Below are positions 61,244-64,000 of a DNA stretch of 64,000 nt, piece by piece; position 1 is the first letter of the stretch; the number at the start of each line of letters is the position of its first letter. The notes beneath the pieces were generated by a model. It searched no databases. It worked only from the letters and a program-made list of their open reading frames with translations, and was not told the origin of the DNA. The stretch spans positions 33,237,891 to 33,301,890 of the forward strand of contig CM067449.1 of the NCBI GenBank assembly GCA_034508935.3, read 5' to 3'. A program made the position numbers and the translations under genes. The DNA comes from Berghia stephanieae. Its lineage: Eukaryota; Mollusca; Gastropoda; Nudibranchia; Aeolidiidae.

Positions 61244-64000
61244 CGCTCTTCTTGACCATTTTTCACTAGTCAGAGAGCGGTGGTTCAGGTCTTGTGCCTT
61301 TAAGGAGGCTACCCATGCCATGTATAGTTTATTCCTTGATTTGAAATTATTATCAAGGAAATAATTGACCTGAATAAGAATTCTGCTGCTCATGTCATTA
61401 CTTACACTGTGGTGGTGATTGAAGTGATCTGATTTGTGAGAGTTATTTTGCATCTTTGTTGAGGGTCATAGAATGCCATTCTCAACTTATGTCGTGGGTA
61501 TCCCAAATGGATTAGAGTTGTTAGGTCCTGGCCTCTCATATTTACTTTTATATTTTAACCACAGTAAGCAGCCTTAAGTAACACATTGACATCACTGGAG
61601 GGTGGCAAGAAGATATATATGACTTGTGATCTCACTCTCTTTGCTATTTCATGCTTCTTGATGTCATGTACTGGATATGCTTACACACAATTTCAAAATC
61701 TCTTGAAGTGGCAATTTCAGCAGGTTTATTCTCCATCACTTCATTCGTCCAAAGTGGTCATTGTGAAGTAAGAAGAGATTCTGGCTTATTGTATAATATA
61801 TTATTGTGCAGCGTCCACCAGTCTTTCTGTTGGGCATGGAGCTGAGATGTTTTAAGTTTGAAAGACGATCGTCAAAATATTTTCCAAGGACAAGGGTATC
61901 ATCGAGGAAGGCTAGTCTCCTTTTCTGGTTTAACCCTCTCAGCACTTGATTATTCTAGAATATGTCCTAGGGTTATTGAACAGTTCAAGGGGAGTTTATT
62001 AAACTCAAGCGTCCTTGGTATGTACGGAAAGCTGCTTTGTGCTAGAAATCTTCATGAACTGGGGATCTACCAATAAGCCAAATTGGATGCACAAACAGAT
62101 CTGTCTTCCGTACCAATAGTGCCGTTGCAGCAGCCCAGCTCCAGGTTTTATTACCCCTGCTTTAAGCATCTTGTCTAACATTTCATCTTCTTCTTTGGTA
62201 AAGTGAACGGGGGTACGTCGCAAGCCTAGTTTAATTGGCTTTGCATCTCCTGTATCAATGTGGTGTTGTATTGCTTGATATTCCCACAGCAATTGTTCAA
62301 CTTTACCTAGTCTCTCATCTCCCAGAATGGACGTAACTCTCTGCCAGAGATCTATAAGTTTGTCTGGTAGTTGGATCGGCTGGCAGGAAGTGCTTGATAT
62401 GGAGCATTCCCCCTCCGTTTTTGTCGTGGGGTTGCTGAGTTCGTCCACTTCTGTTAAATTCAGCCAGTCATCTTCGTCATCCTCAATTATATCTCTTGCT
62501 TCCAGCAGTTGTCCTATTTCCGTCCCCTTTTTTTTTTTTTTTTTTTTTTTTTTGAGGAAGCATTCATCACCTGTGTTGATTAAGCACACTGTAACAATTG
62601 GTTTGGTTACGTGCAGGGTATGGCCCACAGAAATTGGCAGATTTCTATATGGTTCCAGGTACATAAATGGTGAATTGGGCAGATAGTTTAACTCAACATT
62701 AGTGATTACTTCTGACTGGGCTGGTATGATCAATTTGTGGGGAATGGCAATCTTGATAGCTGTTCGGTTTCCATCATCCATTGGTAAACCTGTTTGTGCC
62801 ATGTCACACTTGGGACTTATATTTTTAGTTGAATTTGTTGCAAGAGGAATAATTTGATTTTGACAAAATAATTGTTGTTTTTCCACATCAATCTTTGCCC
62901 TTAATTTCCTCAGCAGGTCTATTCCTAATAGCATTGGGTCGAAAATGGGAGCAACATAGATATGAGTTAGCAGATTAATCTCTCCCAATCGCAAGTGTAG
63001 TGGCCCCACTAATTTTGCAGAGAAGCTTTGATCTTTACCTGCTGCAAACATCTTCATGGACTTCGTACAAGTGGGGGTGGGTAGGATTTTGTTATGGGTG
63101 TTTTCAGAGATGATGGTAACATCTGCTGCGGTATCCACCACTGCTTGTACAGGGACGTTTTCAATTGTACATTGTACTTTAAGGGCAGATTCTGACTGTA
63201 ACCTTGCAATACAGATACATTCTTCATCAAAATAAGGTTTCACAATCTGTTCTGGTCTTGGCTAGACCGATATACATTGTGGCTTCCGTTGTTGGTCTGC
63301 TGGGCAAGGTTTTCCTTAGTTTCTTCATGTTTCATAAAATTAGTACAGTCAGAAGAATAGGGGCACAAATTGCTCATAGTCTTATATCTGTGTTGTGCCT
63401 CAAAAACTGGGTCCTCTTTAATTGCCCTTGCTTGAACTGGGATCAAATCCGGGCTCAAACTGATCTCTGCCCGTTTGGCGCCTTTTCCTTTGGGCGACCT
63501 TTCATGGAGCAGTCTCTAGCATAGTGGTCTTGACCTCCACATGAAAAACAGGCACTTGATGATGGGGAATTGGAGCGGGATCTTGGCTGAGCACGTCGAG
63601 CGCCTCTTTGCATAACCTCCAAGACTTGACTTTGGAGTGTAATGAGAGTGTCTAATTTACTTTGGGTCTGCTCATGCATTGATAACATCTTTTTGAACAT
63701 TGCCTCAACACTCATCTCAGTCTTCTGCTGTACACCAGCTGTCTTAATGCTCGTGTTGCGAGTCACTGCTCTAATTTGGCTATAGTCTTCCAATTCCTCA
63801 GATTCTGACCCCGATTCTTCATCGTACACATTCACCGCTTGGATAGAGGGCTCTCTGAACCGCACGGTGTTGCTGGTACTTGGTCTATCCTTTCGTGCAC
63901 GCCAACCAACTTGCTGAGAATTTTTAAAAAGCTTATATGTTCTCAGGGCTTGGTCCATCGTGGTGCACTCCTGACATGCAATATATTGGGCTGCCTTCAC

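Larger units (their letters stand above)
58872..64000 (-). mobile_element. Ty3/Gypsy-type LTR retrotransposon fossil, 5' part beyond the window
   Basis: On the - strand, in order from the right edge: a gag nucleocapsid region with a CCHC zinc knuckle (63455-64000, still open at the edge); a retropepsin-like protease region (VDTAADVTII, about 63130) running into the start of reverse transcriptase (62005-63243); reverse transcriptase and later pol remnants (about 61200-62000); a degraded Pro/Gly-rich stretch (about 59436-61200); a polypurine tract; and a 3' LTR. The order and the RT look place it in Ty3/Gypsy. The element is broken, with several breaks (I judge at least five, mostly in pol), but gag and protease still read openly, so it looks fairly young. 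Confidence 0.85.

Overview
This is an AT-rich, intron-rich animal nuclear window, probably from a marine invertebrate. I infer that from the two conserved animal genes with introns of about 0.1 to 4 kb, several tRNA-derived SINE families, many foldback and terminal-inverted-repeat MITEs, and long (ATT)n, (GA)n and (TA)n microsatellites. I cannot fix the phylum.

Layout. About 1.6-19.8 kb (+ strand) holds the 3' part of a homodimeric kinesin-2 motor gene, KIF17. Nine exons (6888-19759) are well supported and give about 417 C-terminal residues; one more exon near 1.6 kb is possible. The motor domain lies outside the window. About 19.8-33.5 kb is the space between two convergent genes. It holds a cluster of an unclassified ~500 bp repeat (family D) whose copies switch orientation near 27.5 kb. 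About 33.6-58.1 kb (- strand) holds a complete TGFBRAP1 / Vps3-like gene, in 22 coding exons from start to stop. Every exon phase closes except for one missing base in exon 10, and the predicted protein would be 861 residues. From 58.9 kb to the right edge lies a broken Ty3/Gypsy-type LTR element on the - strand. Its 3' LTR sits about 760 bases upstream of the TGFBRAP1 start codon, in the same orientation.

The two genes have no obvious shared pathway. KIF17 is a ciliary and dendritic motor. TGFBRAP1 is an endosomal tethering (CORVET-type) subunit. They are tail-to-tail neighbours.

Most notable: two separate tandem amplifications that each copy a KIF17 5' splice site (8132-8470 and 11091-11515); repeat fragments carrying a degenerate hammerhead-ribozyme-like core, as seen in Penelope-like elements; a GC-AG intron and an apparent one-base frameshift in TGFBRAP1; a young LINE 3' end with a clean 9-bp target duplication next to that GC donor; a small coding-like orphan reading frame inside a TGFBRAP1 intron; and a stack of nested foldback MITEs at 22.9-23.6 kb.
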